Part shown: one piece after another, positions 35,700 through 44,413 of the stretch
Position numbering within the stretch: the first letter of the stretch is position 1
Layout: every line of letters starts with the position of its first letter
Assembly (NCBI RefSeq): GCF_000166775.1
Contig: NC_014720.1
Span: 1,544,501 to 1,608,500 of the forward strand
Origin: Caldicellulosiruptor kronotskyensis 2002
Lineage (GTDB): Bacteria > Bacillota > Thermoanaerobacteria > Caldicellulosiruptorales > Caldicellulosiruptoraceae
Direction: 5' to 3'
Length of the DNA stretch: 64,000 nucleotides
Translations under genes and position numbers: made by a program
Notes under the pieces: generated by a model
Told to the model about the DNA's origin: nothing
Databases searched by the model: none
Seen by the model: the letters and a program-made list of their open reading frames with translations, nothing else

Positions 35700-37030
35700 T
35701 ACTCATCATTCCTTTCAAGTGATGGTGGTAGTTTATTCGAAAGCTCAACCATCTTGTTTGCAAGCTCTTTTATGTTTTCCCTAAGAATAAAAATACAATC
35801 TGTATCATTGGCAAAACCACGCACTATATCCTCGGCAAGAGTTTTGCATGTAGGTGAACCACAAGCACCACAGTCCAAACCCGGAAGTATACTTAGGATA
35901 TTATTTGCCTTTTCAAACTTTTCCATAGCTCTTTCAATGTCAGAGTCAAGTTCAAGCACAGGATTTGTCTCCAACTCTTTTTCAAAAAGAACATCCTCAA
36001 GCCTGAGAGAAAAACTATTAATAATTTCCGCTGTCCACGCTGAAAGACTCTCTTCTTTGTCTTTTAATTTGGAAGACAATCTTTTAATACGATTTTTGGC
36101 AACATACGGATTTTCTACTGCAAGAGGCCCTCCAACACACCCACCAGTGCAAGCAAGACCTTCAAAATATGTGATGTCTTTGAGCCTGCCATTTTCAATC
36201 TCTTCTAAAACTTTAACTACGTTGTGAATACCATCAACGTTTATATACTCTTCAATTTCCAACGCCAAGCTTTCGCCACCTGATGCTGCCCATCCAATAC
36301 CTTTGCCTGAGGTAATTGAAAGAGGCTTTATAACTTTTATTTCTCTTAGTTTACTTCTTACAAGTCCATAAATATCTTTTATCGCTATTACTCCATCCAC
36401 GTATGAACGCTCAAAACCAAGAGGATTATTTATATATGTCATCTTTGCTGCACATGGAGATATAAAAAAAGCGCCTATTTTGTCTTCATCAATTCCTTTT
36501 TCTTTATGTATCTTTTTCTTAGCAATATATGCAGCAACTTCCATAGGTGAAGCAATTGGCAGAATATTCTCGATTAAGTCCGGAAATTTTGTTTGAATAA
36601 GCCTTACAACTGCTGGGCATGCAGAGGAAATTACTGGTTTTTTGTTTTTCTCAGAAAGAATAAACTGCTTTGTAAAGTGGGTTACTATCTCAGCTGCTTT
36701 TGCTACCTCAAATATATCATCAAACCCAAGGTTAAGCAAAGCATACAGAAGCTTATTCACATCATCAACCTCAAACTGAGCGTAAAACGAAGGGGCTGGC
36801 AGTGCAACTTTATATTGAAATTTATTGATTTCCTCTAAACTGTCAGTAATGGCATATTTCGCATGGTACGGGCATGTCCTTATGCACTCTCCGCAGTCTA
36901 TGCACCTTTGGTCAATAATCCTTGCTTTTGAGTTTCGAACTCTAATGGCTTCAGTTGGACATCTTTTAATACAGTTTGTACATCCTTTACATTTTTCTTT
37001 GTCAAGCATTATAGAATGTAAATTTTTCAT
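35699..37030 (-). CDS. [FeFe] hydrogenase-like protein with sensory-type H-cluster motifs
   Basis: A 443-aa protein. Two [4Fe-4S] clusters (CKGCTNCIKRCP at 14-25, CIDCGECIRTCP about 44-55) open it. The H-cluster domain follows with altered motifs: L1 SSACPAVV (Ala where the proton-transfer Cys of TSCCP sits), L2 SPCAAKMTY (Glu replaced) and L3 EGLACTGGCVGGP (Met replaced). A C-terminal four-Cys Fe-S domain (LDCGACGSPTC plus a later Cys) ends it. These changes recall putative sensory hydrogenases (HydS), not H2 producers. Neighbours with HATPase, DRTGG and PHP domains support signalling. Confidence 0.88.
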   Translation of the reverse strand: MKNLHSIMLDKEKCKGCTNCIKRCPTEAIRVRNSKARIIDQRCIDCGECIRTCPYHAKYAITDSLEEINKFQYKVALPAPSFYAQFEVDDVNKLLYALLNLGFDDIFEVAKAAEIVTHFTKQFILSEKNKKPVISSACPAVVRLIQTKFPDLIENILPIASPMEVAAYIAKKKIHKEKGIDEDKIGAFFISPCAAKMTYINNPLGFERSYVDGVIAIKDIYGLVRSKLREIKVIKPLSITSGKGIGWAASGGESLALEIEEYINVDGIHNVVKVLEEIENGRLKDITYFEGLACTGGCVGGPLAVENPYVAKNRIKRLSSKLKDKEESLSAWTAEIINSFSLRLEDVLFEKELETNPVLELDSDIERAMEKFEKANNILSILPGLDCGACGSPTCKTLAEDIVRGFANDTDCIFILRENIKELANKMVELSNKLPPSLERNDE

Positions 37031-37062
37031 TTATTATTCACTTCCCTAAATATTAAAGATAG

Positions 37063-37482
37063 TCATTTATTGTAAATAACCATATATACCCTTGTACCTT
37101 TTCCTTTTTGTGATTCAATCTCAAAATAATCTGAATACTTCTTCATGTTTGGAAGACCCATACCTGCTCCAAATCCCAAGTTTCTTATCTCTTCTGGAGC
37201 GGTGGAATATCCTTCTTTCATAGCAAGCTCAATATCTTCAATGCCAGGTCCATCATCTTGAGCTACTATTTCAATCTTATCTTTTGAAATTACGGCTTTT
37301 AAAATCCCACCAAAAGAATGTATAACAATATTCATCTCTGCTTCATAAGAGACAATTGCAACTTTTTTAAGTATCTCTGGTTTTACACCAAGTTTCTTTA
37401 GAGTCTCCTTAATCTTAGAAGAAGCTTCCCCTGCTAATATAAAATTACCTGGCTCAATCTCAAATTCCAGCTCAAGCAGCAT
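37063..37482 (-). CDS. Anti-sigma-factor-type HATPase (RsbT/SpoIIAB-like)
   Basis: A GHKL ATPase of about 139 aa of the small serine-kinase type. N box YEAEMNIVIHSFGGIL (about 50), G1 AQDDGPGIEDIELAM (about 78) and G2 LGFGAGMGLPNMKKYSD (about 105) are visible. Such proteins phosphorylate partner proteins (anti-anti-sigma type) or act alone. Start at ATG 37482 just after the DRTGG stop; a GTG at 37497 overlapping that gene is the alternative. No STAS-domain partner is seen nearby. Confidence 0.85.
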   Translation of the reverse strand: MLLELEFEIEPGNFILAGEASSKIKETLKKLGVKPEILKKVAIVSYEAEMNIVIHSFGGILKAVISKDKIEIVAQDDGPGIEDIELAMKEGYSTAPEEIRNLGFGAGMGLPNMKKYSDYFEIESQKGKGTRVYMVIYNK

Positions 37483-37487
37483 CTTTC

Positions 37488-37841
37488 TCAGCAGCACCTT
37501 TCTTTCCCAAGTCCGTTTTCATAAAGTATTCCACATGCTTGAAACATTGGATAGTCAGTTCCAAGAAGAGCTATACACTTTTCTTTTGCAAGTTTTAACA
37601 TTTCTTCAGATGGTTGTTTTCCTCGAACAATTATCACAGCTTTTATATCCATCATCTCTGCAGTCCTTACCACTTGAGGATTTACAAGACCTGTCAATAA
37701 AATCACCTTTTCTTTTACAAATGCCAAAACGTCACTCATAAGGTCAGAGCCACATGCATTTAAAAATTCTTCGTTACATAGATCTTCAGGCTCGAAATAA
37801 ACCCTGCAATTTAAAAGTTCCTTAATCTTTGTTAATTTCAT
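37488..37841 (-). CDS. DRTGG domain protein (copy 2)
   Basis: A 117-aa single-domain protein resembling the DRTGG protein at 35349 (both contain V...MSDVLAFVKEKVILLTGLVNPQVVRTAEMMDIKAVIIVRGKQPSEEMLKLA-type layout). A clear GGAGG precedes its ATG. It starts 20 nt after tlyA, which joins the sensor cluster to the dxs-tlyA genes. Ligand unknown. Confidence 0.85.
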   Translation of the reverse strand: MKLTKIKELLNCRVYFEPEDLCNEEFLNACGSDLMSDVLAFVKEKVILLTGLVNPQVVRTAEMMDIKAVIIVRGKQPSEEMLKLAKEKCIALLGTDYPMFQACGILYENGLGKERCC

Positions 37842-37861
37842 AACAAATAACCTCCAAATTT

Positions 37862-38671
37862 TTACTTTTTCTGACCGAATGTTTCAAAGGCTTGGTTGAC
37901 AATTTCTTCTATCGTAATGTCAACTATGTTATTTTCGGTCTCATCTTCCATTTTAATATAGAGAAGATACTCTATATTCCCCTCTGGCCCTGTGATTGGC
38001 GAATATGTCAGACCCTTGATTGAGATTCCGAGAGAAAAATAGTGATCAATTACCTTTTTGATCACATTTTTATGAGTTTCCTTAGACTTTACAACTCCTC
38101 TTTTTCCAACCTCCTTTCTTCCTGCTTCAAACTGGGGTTTTATTAGCAAAATACCTTCTGTGCTATTCTCCATGAACTCTTTTACCTTCTCTGCAATTAG
38201 GTTCAAAGAAATAAAGGAGACATCGCATACTATAATATCAATTTTATCCTGAATACTTTTTCTGTCAAAGTACCTAAAATTAGTCTTTTCAAAATTTACT
38301 ACTCTCGGGTCCTCTCTTAACTTCCATGCAAGCTGACCATATCCAACATCAACACAGTAAACCTTTTTAGCGCCATGTTGGAGCAAACAGTCTGTAAATC
38401 CTCCTGTTGAAGCACCAATGTCAAGGGCTATTTTGCCTTCAACCGAAATTTTAAAAAAATCTAAAGCCTTTTCAAGTTTAAGACCGCCTCTGCTGACATA
38501 TTTTAGTGGCTCTTTAATTATTATCTGGCTCCTTTCATCTATCATTTCCCCTGCTTTTTCTATTTTTTGATTATTCACATATACGTTACCACTCAAAATT
38601 AATGCTCTTGCCTTTTCACGTGATTCTACCAGACCTTTTTCAACAAGAAGTAAATCAGCCCTCTTTTTCAA
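37862..38671 (-). CDS. tlyA: TlyA family rRNA 2'-O-methyltransferase
   Basis: A 269-aa protein with an N-terminal S4 RNA-binding domain (KRADLLLVEKGLVESREKARALILSG, 2-28) and an FtsJ-like SAM methyltransferase domain (ALDIGASTGGFTDCLLQHGA, about 83-102; ILLIKPQFEAGRKEVGK about 180). Family members methylate 16S/23S rRNA ribose; some act as hemolysins. TTG start overlapping the dxs stop by 4 nt. dxs-tlyA is a common Firmicute pair. Confidence 0.94.
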   Translation of the reverse strand: MKKRADLLLVEKGLVESREKARALILSGNVYVNNQKIEKAGEMIDERSQIIIKEPLKYVSRGGLKLEKALDFFKISVEGKIALDIGASTGGFTDCLLQHGAKKVYCVDVGYGQLAWKLREDPRVVNFEKTNFRYFDRKSIQDKIDIIVCDVSFISLNLIAEKVKEFMENSTEGILLIKPQFEAGRKEVGKRGVVKSKETHKNVIKKVIDHYFSLGISIKGLTYSPITGPEGNIEYLLYIKMEDETENNIVDITIEEIVNQAFETFGQKK

Positions 38672-40518
38672 CTCTCTATCAGCTCCATAACAATTTTTGT
38701 TAAGTTCTCTCTGTCCATCCCGAGCATAGAATAAAGCTGAAAAATTGAACCATGAGGAATAAATCTATCAGGTATAGCTATGTGCTTAATCTCTACTGAT
38801 TTTTCTTCAGCTATAATACTTTTTATTTTTTCACCAAGTCCACCGATAATACTGTTGTCCTCTACAATTAAAATTTTTTTATGTGTATTTACTATTCTTT
38901 TTATAATTTTAGTATTCAAAGGTTTTATAAATCTCACATTTACCAGTGTTACATCCAACTTGTTTTTGCTAATAATATCATACAATATTGAAACATGTCT
39001 TCCAATAGAAAATATAGCCAGATTCTCTCCTTGTTTTAATATCTCTGGTTCAGAAAGTTTAATTTCATCGTAAAGACCAACTTGCTTACAGCTCCCGCGT
39101 GGATACCTTATTGCAATAGGACCGTCCTGGTAGAAAGCTGCAAATTCCAACATCATTTCAAATTCTTTTGTATCCTTTGGCACCATCAATGTCAAGTTTG
39201 GAATTAGGCTCAAATACGATATATCAAAACTTCCATGGTGTGTTTCTCCATCCTCGCCTACAAGACCTGCTCGGTCTACACAGAAGACCACATTCAAATT
39301 TTGAAGACACACATCATGAATAATCTGGTCAAAAGCTCTTTGCAGGAAGGTTGAATATATAGCCACAAACGGTTTAAATCCCTCTTTAGCAAGAGCACCT
39401 GCAAAAGTGACCGCATGTTCCTCTGCTATTCCAACATCAAAAAATCTTTGAGGATACATTATTGCAAACTTGCTAAGACCAGTACCATCAGGCATTGCAG
39501 CGGTAATTGCTAATATCTTTGGATTGCGCTTGGCAAGCTCGCAAAGCTTATCACCTAAAACCTCAGAAAATGTCTTTGAAGTATTGTCAGATAAGTGATT
39601 TCCTGTTTCTATGTCAAATGGTGGAACACCATGGAATTTTTCTGGAAATCTTTCAGCATGTTCATATCCTTTACCTTTTTGTGTAACAACATGAACCAAA
39701 ACAGGTCTTTCAAAATCTTTAACACTTTTGAATACCTCACAAAGTCTTTCTATATCATGACCGTCAATAGGTCCATAATATTCAAATCCAAGAGCTTCAA
39801 ACAAAGTCCCAGGAAAGAAAAAATATTTTAAACTTCCTTTTACTTTTCTCACAAACTTGCTTAAGTTTTTCCCAACAATCGGAATTCCTTCTACCAAACT
39901 ATCAGTAGCCTTTTTCAATTTAAAATAACGTGGTTTTGTTCGTACCTTTGATAGATATTTTGCAATCGCACCAACATTTTTGGAGATTGACATGTCATTG
40001 TCATTCAAAATAACAAGAAGTTTACCATTATATCTGCCTGCATTATTGAGCCCTTCATATGCAAGTCCTCCAGTTAAAGCTCCATCTCCTATTACCGCAA
40101 TCACATCGTAGTCTTCGTTTTTAAGATCACGTGCAACTGCAAATCCCAATGCAACAGAAATAGAAGTAGAACTGTGTCCAGTATCAAACGAGTCATAAAT
40201 GCTTTCTTTTGATTTTGGAAAACCGCTCAAACCACCAAATTTCCTTAAAGTGTTAAATTTTTGCTTTCGTCCTGTCAAAATCTTATAAACATAACATTGA
40301 TGTCCTACATCCCACACAATTTTATCTTTTGGTGGATCAAATACTTTTAACAGAGCAAGAGTTAGCTCAACAACTCCCAAATTTGCCGCCAAGTGTCCAC
40401 CTGTATTGGCGATGTTATACAACAGAAATTCTCTTATTTCTTCAGCAAGTTCATAAAGTTCAGATATACTCAATCTTTTTATATCTTCAGGATAGTTTAC
40501 TTTTTCTAATATACCCAA
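38668..40518 (-). CDS. dxs: 1-deoxy-D-xylulose-5-phosphate synthase
   Basis: First enzyme of the MEP isoprenoid pathway, condensing pyruvate and glyceraldehyde 3-phosphate. At 616 aa it has the thiamine-diphosphate motif GDGALTGGLAYEGLNNAG (about 145-162) with NDNDMSIS, the transketolase core GLVGEDGETHHGSFDISYL (about 415), and a C-terminal domain with IVEDNSIIGGLG. TTG start. The pathway's last gene (ispH) is elsewhere in the window. It follows oapA by 18 nt. Confidence 0.97.
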   Translation of the reverse strand: MGILEKVNYPEDIKRLSISELYELAEEIREFLLYNIANTGGHLAANLGVVELTLALLKVFDPPKDKIVWDVGHQCYVYKILTGRKQKFNTLRKFGGLSGFPKSKESIYDSFDTGHSSTSISVALGFAVARDLKNEDYDVIAVIGDGALTGGLAYEGLNNAGRYNGKLLVILNDNDMSISKNVGAIAKYLSKVRTKPRYFKLKKATDSLVEGIPIVGKNLSKFVRKVKGSLKYFFFPGTLFEALGFEYYGPIDGHDIERLCEVFKSVKDFERPVLVHVVTQKGKGYEHAERFPEKFHGVPPFDIETGNHLSDNTSKTFSEVLGDKLCELAKRNPKILAITAAMPDGTGLSKFAIMYPQRFFDVGIAEEHAVTFAGALAKEGFKPFVAIYSTFLQRAFDQIIHDVCLQNLNVVFCVDRAGLVGEDGETHHGSFDISYLSLIPNLTLMVPKDTKEFEMMLEFAAFYQDGPIAIRYPRGSCKQVGLYDEIKLSEPEILKQGENLAIFSIGRHVSILYDIISKNKLDVTLVNVRFIKPLNTKIIKRIVNTHKKILIVEDNSIIGGLGEKIKSIIAEEKSVEIKHIAIPDRFIPHGSIFQLYSMLGMDRENLTKIVMELIES

Positions 40519-40536
40519 TACCTCTCACTTCCCAAG

Positions 40537-41088
40537 TTACATTTTTAAAAATATTCCAAGTACTTTCCCACATATTTTTACAATCTCATTGCTCTTTTGG
40601 ATTGCAAAATATTTTCCGATTGACTTGCCAGATATTGTTATACCAGCAACTATTGCAGTCAGAAGTATAGAAAGAAGAATGGGATTGGCTTTGCTATTTT
40701 TTGCCATATAAAATACAATACTTGCAGAAAGTGCTCCACTCAATATTCCGCATATATCTCCTATAACATCGTTGCAAATAGAAGACACTTTGCTTGCATT
40801 TTTTATGAGCCATACACTCACCTTTGCCCCTTTTACTTTCTTTGCAGCCATCGCGTGAAAAGGAACCTCATCAGCTGCGGTTGTAGCAATCCCAATTATG
40901 TCAAAGATTATTCCTAATAAAATTATACAAAATAAAAGTATAAATGAAATTATTACAGGTAATCTTTCTGATACATAGCTTGAAATGTAGTTTAGAGTAG
41001 CCGACAATAAAAACGATAAAATAAACAATATTAATGTCCATTTGAAATATTCTCGTTTTCTATTCTGAATTTTCTTCTTATTTTTCAT
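40537..41088 (-). CDS. oapA: OLE RNA-associated membrane protein OapA
   Basis: A 183-aa protein with four hydrophobic segments (about 15-35, 42-68, 105-130, 138-158) and a conserved cytosolic stretch TTAADEVPFHAMAAKKVKGAKVSVWLIKNASKVSSICNDVIGD between them. The family is loosely related to DUF21/CorB membrane domains. It starts 46 nt downstream of the large structured RNA at 41135-41746 and precedes dxs, exactly the arrangement known for OLE RNA and OapA, which binds the RNA and anchors it to the membrane. AGGAGATG is upstream of the ATG. The assignment rests mostly on context plus topology. Confidence 0.88.
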   Translation of the reverse strand: MKNKKKIQNRKREYFKWTLILFILSFLLSATLNYISSYVSERLPVIISFILLFCIILLGIIFDIIGIATTAADEVPFHAMAAKKVKGAKVSVWLIKNASKVSSICNDVIGDICGILSGALSASIVFYMAKNSKANPILLSILLTAIVAGITISGKSIGKYFAIQKSNEIVKICGKVLGIFLKM

Positions 41089-41134
41089 TTTTCATCTCCT
41101 AAGACATACTATTTGAAAAATACATAAATTTATT

Positions 41135-41746
41135 GGGATAGGGTGATTTTACGAAGGGTAAATTTTGCGGCTTAAGGTCTGGTAGGATTTCCCCCAAACT
41201 TACCTCCCGTCGCCAGGAGGCGGTTTCCCTTTAAAAGTTTGGGTGTGCGGTTGCCCAACACACAACCAGATCGCCACTTAGTCCGCACTTTAATCCCCTT
41301 CGTAAAGCCAATACATGGCACAGCCTAGGAGCTTTCCTCGACAGAGGGCATGCTTTCTAGCCTCTTTTGCGAAATAGATTTCAGGCCCCAAGACCTTCCT
41401 AAAAACGGGCCCTATTTTTAGGAAGGCCGGAAATTCGGCCATCCGTCTATTCCGCTCAAGGCAGGCTACACTACCCCAAGCACATCCTTTTTTAAAAGGA
41501 CGCACCTGGCGGTAGGTTTTACTAACGCACAAAAAGCTTCTTTCTTTTTGTGCGTTAGCCTCCACGGGAAAAGGGTTGCATCCTGCATGCCATTGCAGGA
41601 CTCCCTTAACCCTTACTCCCAGCTCCAACCCCTGACTGGGCGTCAGAAGCCGGAACCAGGAACTTCATCGGTGTGCCCTTTGGCGGATTTTTAGGCCCGC
41701 CTTCGAAAGCAGCCACTCTGACTAGGATACTGCATCACCCTATCCC
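41135..41746 (-). ncRNA. ole: OLE RNA (ornate, large, extremophilic)
   Basis: A 612-nt region of much higher GC than its surroundings with no credible gene. Its two ends are a perfect 13-bp inverted repeat (GGGATAGGGTGAT at 41734-41746 and its complement at 41135-41147), closing a single large RNA. Inside are long hairpins: a 15-bp stem at 41522-41558 (loop 7) and a 12-bp stem at 41394-41426. Size near 610 nt, placement just before an OapA-like gene and isoprenoid genes, and a thermophilic anaerobic host all match OLE RNA, which forms a membrane ribonucleoprotein needed for stress adaptation. A promoter precedes it. Confidence 0.93.
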
Positions 41747-41783
41747 ATTTAACATTCTTGGATTATTCAGTTTTCAGAATATT

Positions 41784-41812
41784 ATTATATCACAGCTTTT
41801 GTTTTGCTTCAA
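41784..41812 (-). promoter_or_regulatory. Strong promoter for OLE RNA
   Basis: Minus strand TTGAAG (41807-41812) and TATAAT (41784-41789) with exactly 17 nt between. Predicted start is about 30 nt before the OLE terminal stem. The -35 box overlaps the stop codon of the upstream DUF212 gene, so this RNA has its own control point. Confidence 0.75.
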
Positions 41813-42255
41813 ATCATTATTGTGGCAATTAATATTCCAACTATAGCTCCTGCAAAGACTTCTGTAGGTTTGTGACCTATGAGCTCTTTTAGTTTATATT
41901 GAGGCTTGTAATGTGGTGAAAGATACATCTCAATTATTTCATTTAAAGTCTGTGCCTGTTTCCCAGCCTCTCTTCTTACTCCTGCTGCATCGTACATTAC
42001 AATTAAAGTGAATGTTAATGAAATAGCAAAATTGGTTGAACTAAATCCATCTATAAGTCCTACAGCAGTTGAAAGACCACATGCAAACGCTGAATGAGAA
42101 CTTGGCATTCCTCCAGAGCTTATAAACCATTTAAGATTAACTTTTCGTGTCATGATAAATGCTATCACAATCTTTAAAAACTGTGCAACAAACCAGCTAA
42201 CAACGCCAACCTCAAGCGCCTTATTCTTTAAAATCTCTAACACAACCTCTTTCAT
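41809..42255 (-). CDS. DUF212 / YuiD-like divergent PAP2 membrane protein
   Basis: A membrane protein of about 148 aa related to PAP2 phosphatases. The motif GGMPSSHSAFACGLSTAVG (about 50) and DAAGVRREAGKQAQTLNEI (about 90), HKPTEVFAGAIVG near the end, are typical of DUF212. The start is placed at ATG 42255, 7 nt after the pcrA stop; an upstream ATG at 42288 overlaps pcrA. Function is unknown; a lipid phosphatase has been suggested for the family. Confidence 0.88.
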   Translation of the reverse strand: MKEVVLEILKNKALEVGVVSWFVAQFLKIVIAFIMTRKVNLKWFISSGGMPSSHSAFACGLSTAVGLIDGFSSTNFAISLTFTLIVMYDAAGVRREAGKQAQTLNEIIEMYLSPHYKPQYKLKELIGHKPTEVFAGAIVGILIATIMI

Positions 42256-42262
42256 CTTTCCA

Positions 42263-44407
42263 TCAACCAATCCTCTTGAGATTTGCATATGACAGAAGTA
42301 GTCTTTTCTGACCTATCTTTTCAAAATCTACTACTACCTCTCTCATATCATCTGAAAGCCAGATAACTTTTCCAACTCCAAACTTTCCATGCTGTACCTT
42401 GTTTCCAACCTGTAAATTGCTAACAGAAAAATCTTCAGATTGATCAATCTTGACAGAAAATGTTTGGTGAGTTTTAGTAATAGGACTATAGACAACTTGA
42501 ATGTATCTTTGAGGAATCTCCTCAATAAAACAAGACCTTTGTCGTGAAGAAAACCTGCCAAATACTCTTCGATTGTTAGCATATGTCAGAACAAGAAGCT
42601 TTTTTGCTCTGGTAATTGCAACATAACACAGTCTTCTTTCTTCTTCAAGTTCCTTTTCAGCATCAATGGGTTCTTCTGCCCTAACAAGCGGAAACAATCC
42701 TTCTTCAAGCCCTGTGAGAAAGACAACTTCAAATTCCAATCCTTTTGCAGCATGAACTGTCATAAGTGAAACTTTCTCTTCTTTTTGAGTATCTTCATCT
42801 TCAGAACTCAAAGTAATAGAGTTCAAAAAATTTTGCAAGGTTGGCTCTTCATTTTCTTCTTCAAAAATAGCTGCAGTGCTTATAAGCTGTTCAATATTTT
42901 TAGCTCTTTGAAACTCCTCTTCACTTTTGCTACTGAGCAAACTTTCTAAATACCCTGTCTTTTCAAGCACAAGTTTAATAGCTGCAGATACAGATAAATT
43001 TTCTGCCTCAGCTTTCAAATCTTCTATCAGAGATATAAAGCCATTCAGCCTTTCATATGTCTTTTTGTCAAAATTAAACTTTGCTCGCTCAAGTAAAATG
43101 GTATATGCAGAAACATTATACTCTTCACTTAAAACTTTTACTTTCTCTATGGTACTGTTTCCTATACCCCTTCTGGGTACATTGATAATCCTAAATAGGC
43201 TCAAATCGTCATGCGGATTTGTAATGAGTCTCAAATAAGCAATTATATCTTTTATTTCTTTTCTTTCATAAAATCGCAAAGCACCTACAACTTTATAGGG
43301 TACAGAATAAGCTGAAAGTGCATTCTCAAAGTTTACAGATTGAGCATTTGTTCGGTAGAGCACTCCTATTTCTGAGGGTGAAATCCCGCTTTCAATAAGA
43401 TTTTTCACACTCGATGCAACAAACTCCGCTTCATTTACTTCGTCAAAAGCTGAGTACAGAAAAATCTTTTCGCCATCAATGTTATCTGTCCACAATTTTT
43501 TAAATTTTCTGTAATTATTGTTTTTTATAACCTCATTTGCAGCTGATAGTATTGTCTTTGTAGACCTATAGTTTTTTTCTAATTTTATTACCTTGGCATC
43601 GCTAAAAACCTTTTCAAATTCCAAAATATTTTTTATATTTGCTCCTCTGAAACTGTATATACTCTGGTCGTCATCACCAACAACACAGATATTTCTGTGT
43701 TTTTGTGAAAGTAAATAAACAAAGTAAAACTGAGCATGATTTGTGTCCTGATACTCATCTACCAAGATGTATTTAAACTTATTCTGATACTTTTCCAGAA
43801 TGTCAGGGTTTGTTTCAAAAAGAACTACAGTGTAATACAGAAGGTCATCAAAGTCAAACGCATTGTATTCTTTTAAAAGTTTATTGTAAAGTTTATACAC
43901 TTCAACAACACGACCATCGACCTCACCGTATCTGTATACATCAGAAGGTCCAATTAACTGATTTTTGAGATTGCTAATATGCCTTGATACATATCTAATA
44001 TCAAGTTTTTCGGGGTCAATGTTTAATTTGTCAAAACACTCTTTCAAAAGCTGGTTTCTATCCTGTGTATCAAATATTACAAAGTTGTTTGAAAATCCTA
44101 TATTATGAGCTTCCATTCTCAAAATCCTTGCACACGCAGCATGAAAAGTAGACACCCACATCTCTGAAAATGATTGGGTGCTAACAAGCCTTTTTATTCT
44201 TTCTTTCATCTCATCAGCAGCTTTGTTTGTAAACGTAATTGCAAGAATATTGCCAGGATCTGCTAATCCCATATTCAATATATATGCTATTCTATATGTT
44301 ATGACACGAGTTTTCCCTGAACCTGCACCAGCCAATACTAAAAGCGGCCCTTCTGTTGAAAGAACCGCCTCTTTTTGCTGCTCATTTAATTCTTTTAGCC
44401 ATTCCAT
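42263..44407 (-). CDS. pcrA: ATP-dependent DNA helicase PcrA/UvrD
   Basis: A 714-aa superfamily 1A helicase for repair and replication. Q motif NEQQKEAV, Walker A LAGAGSGKTRV (about 28), motif II VDEYQDTN (about 217), VGDDDQSIYSFRGA, LEKNYRST, and motif V/VI SLMTVHAAKGLEFEVVFL and YVAITRAKK are all seen. A C-terminal tail (about 650-714) resembles the RNA-polymerase-binding PcrA tail (VGNKVQHGKFGVGKVIWLSD). Starts 6 nt after the pheT stop. Confidence 0.97.
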   Translation of the reverse strand: MEWLKELNEQQKEAVLSTEGPLLVLAGAGSGKTRVITYRIAYILNMGLADPGNILAITFTNKAADEMKERIKRLVSTQSFSEMWVSTFHAACARILRMEAHNIGFSNNFVIFDTQDRNQLLKECFDKLNIDPEKLDIRYVSRHISNLKNQLIGPSDVYRYGEVDGRVVEVYKLYNKLLKEYNAFDFDDLLYYTVVLFETNPDILEKYQNKFKYILVDEYQDTNHAQFYFVYLLSQKHRNICVVGDDDQSIYSFRGANIKNILEFEKVFSDAKVIKLEKNYRSTKTILSAANEVIKNNNYRKFKKLWTDNIDGEKIFLYSAFDEVNEAEFVASSVKNLIESGISPSEIGVLYRTNAQSVNFENALSAYSVPYKVVGALRFYERKEIKDIIAYLRLITNPHDDLSLFRIINVPRRGIGNSTIEKVKVLSEEYNVSAYTILLERAKFNFDKKTYERLNGFISLIEDLKAEAENLSVSAAIKLVLEKTGYLESLLSSKSEEEFQRAKNIEQLISTAAIFEEENEEPTLQNFLNSITLSSEDEDTQKEEKVSLMTVHAAKGLEFEVVFLTGLEEGLFPLVRAEEPIDAEKELEEERRLCYVAITRAKKLLVLTYANNRRVFGRFSSRQRSCFIEEIPQRYIQVVYSPITKTHQTFSVKIDQSEDFSVSNLQVGNKVQHGKFGVGKVIWLSDDMREVVVDFEKIGQKRLLLSYANLKRIG

Positions 44408-44413
44408 ATCTTT

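Noticed and set aside
35754-36227. 157-aa plus-strand frame opposite the hydrogenase-like gene
   Set aside because: Antisense shadow of a conserved gene, no Shine-Dalgarno sequence.
41290-41628. 112-aa minus-strand reading frame inside the OLE RNA
   Set aside because: It has no family pattern, no sensible Shine-Dalgarno sequence and lies wholly within a structured RNA with paired ends.
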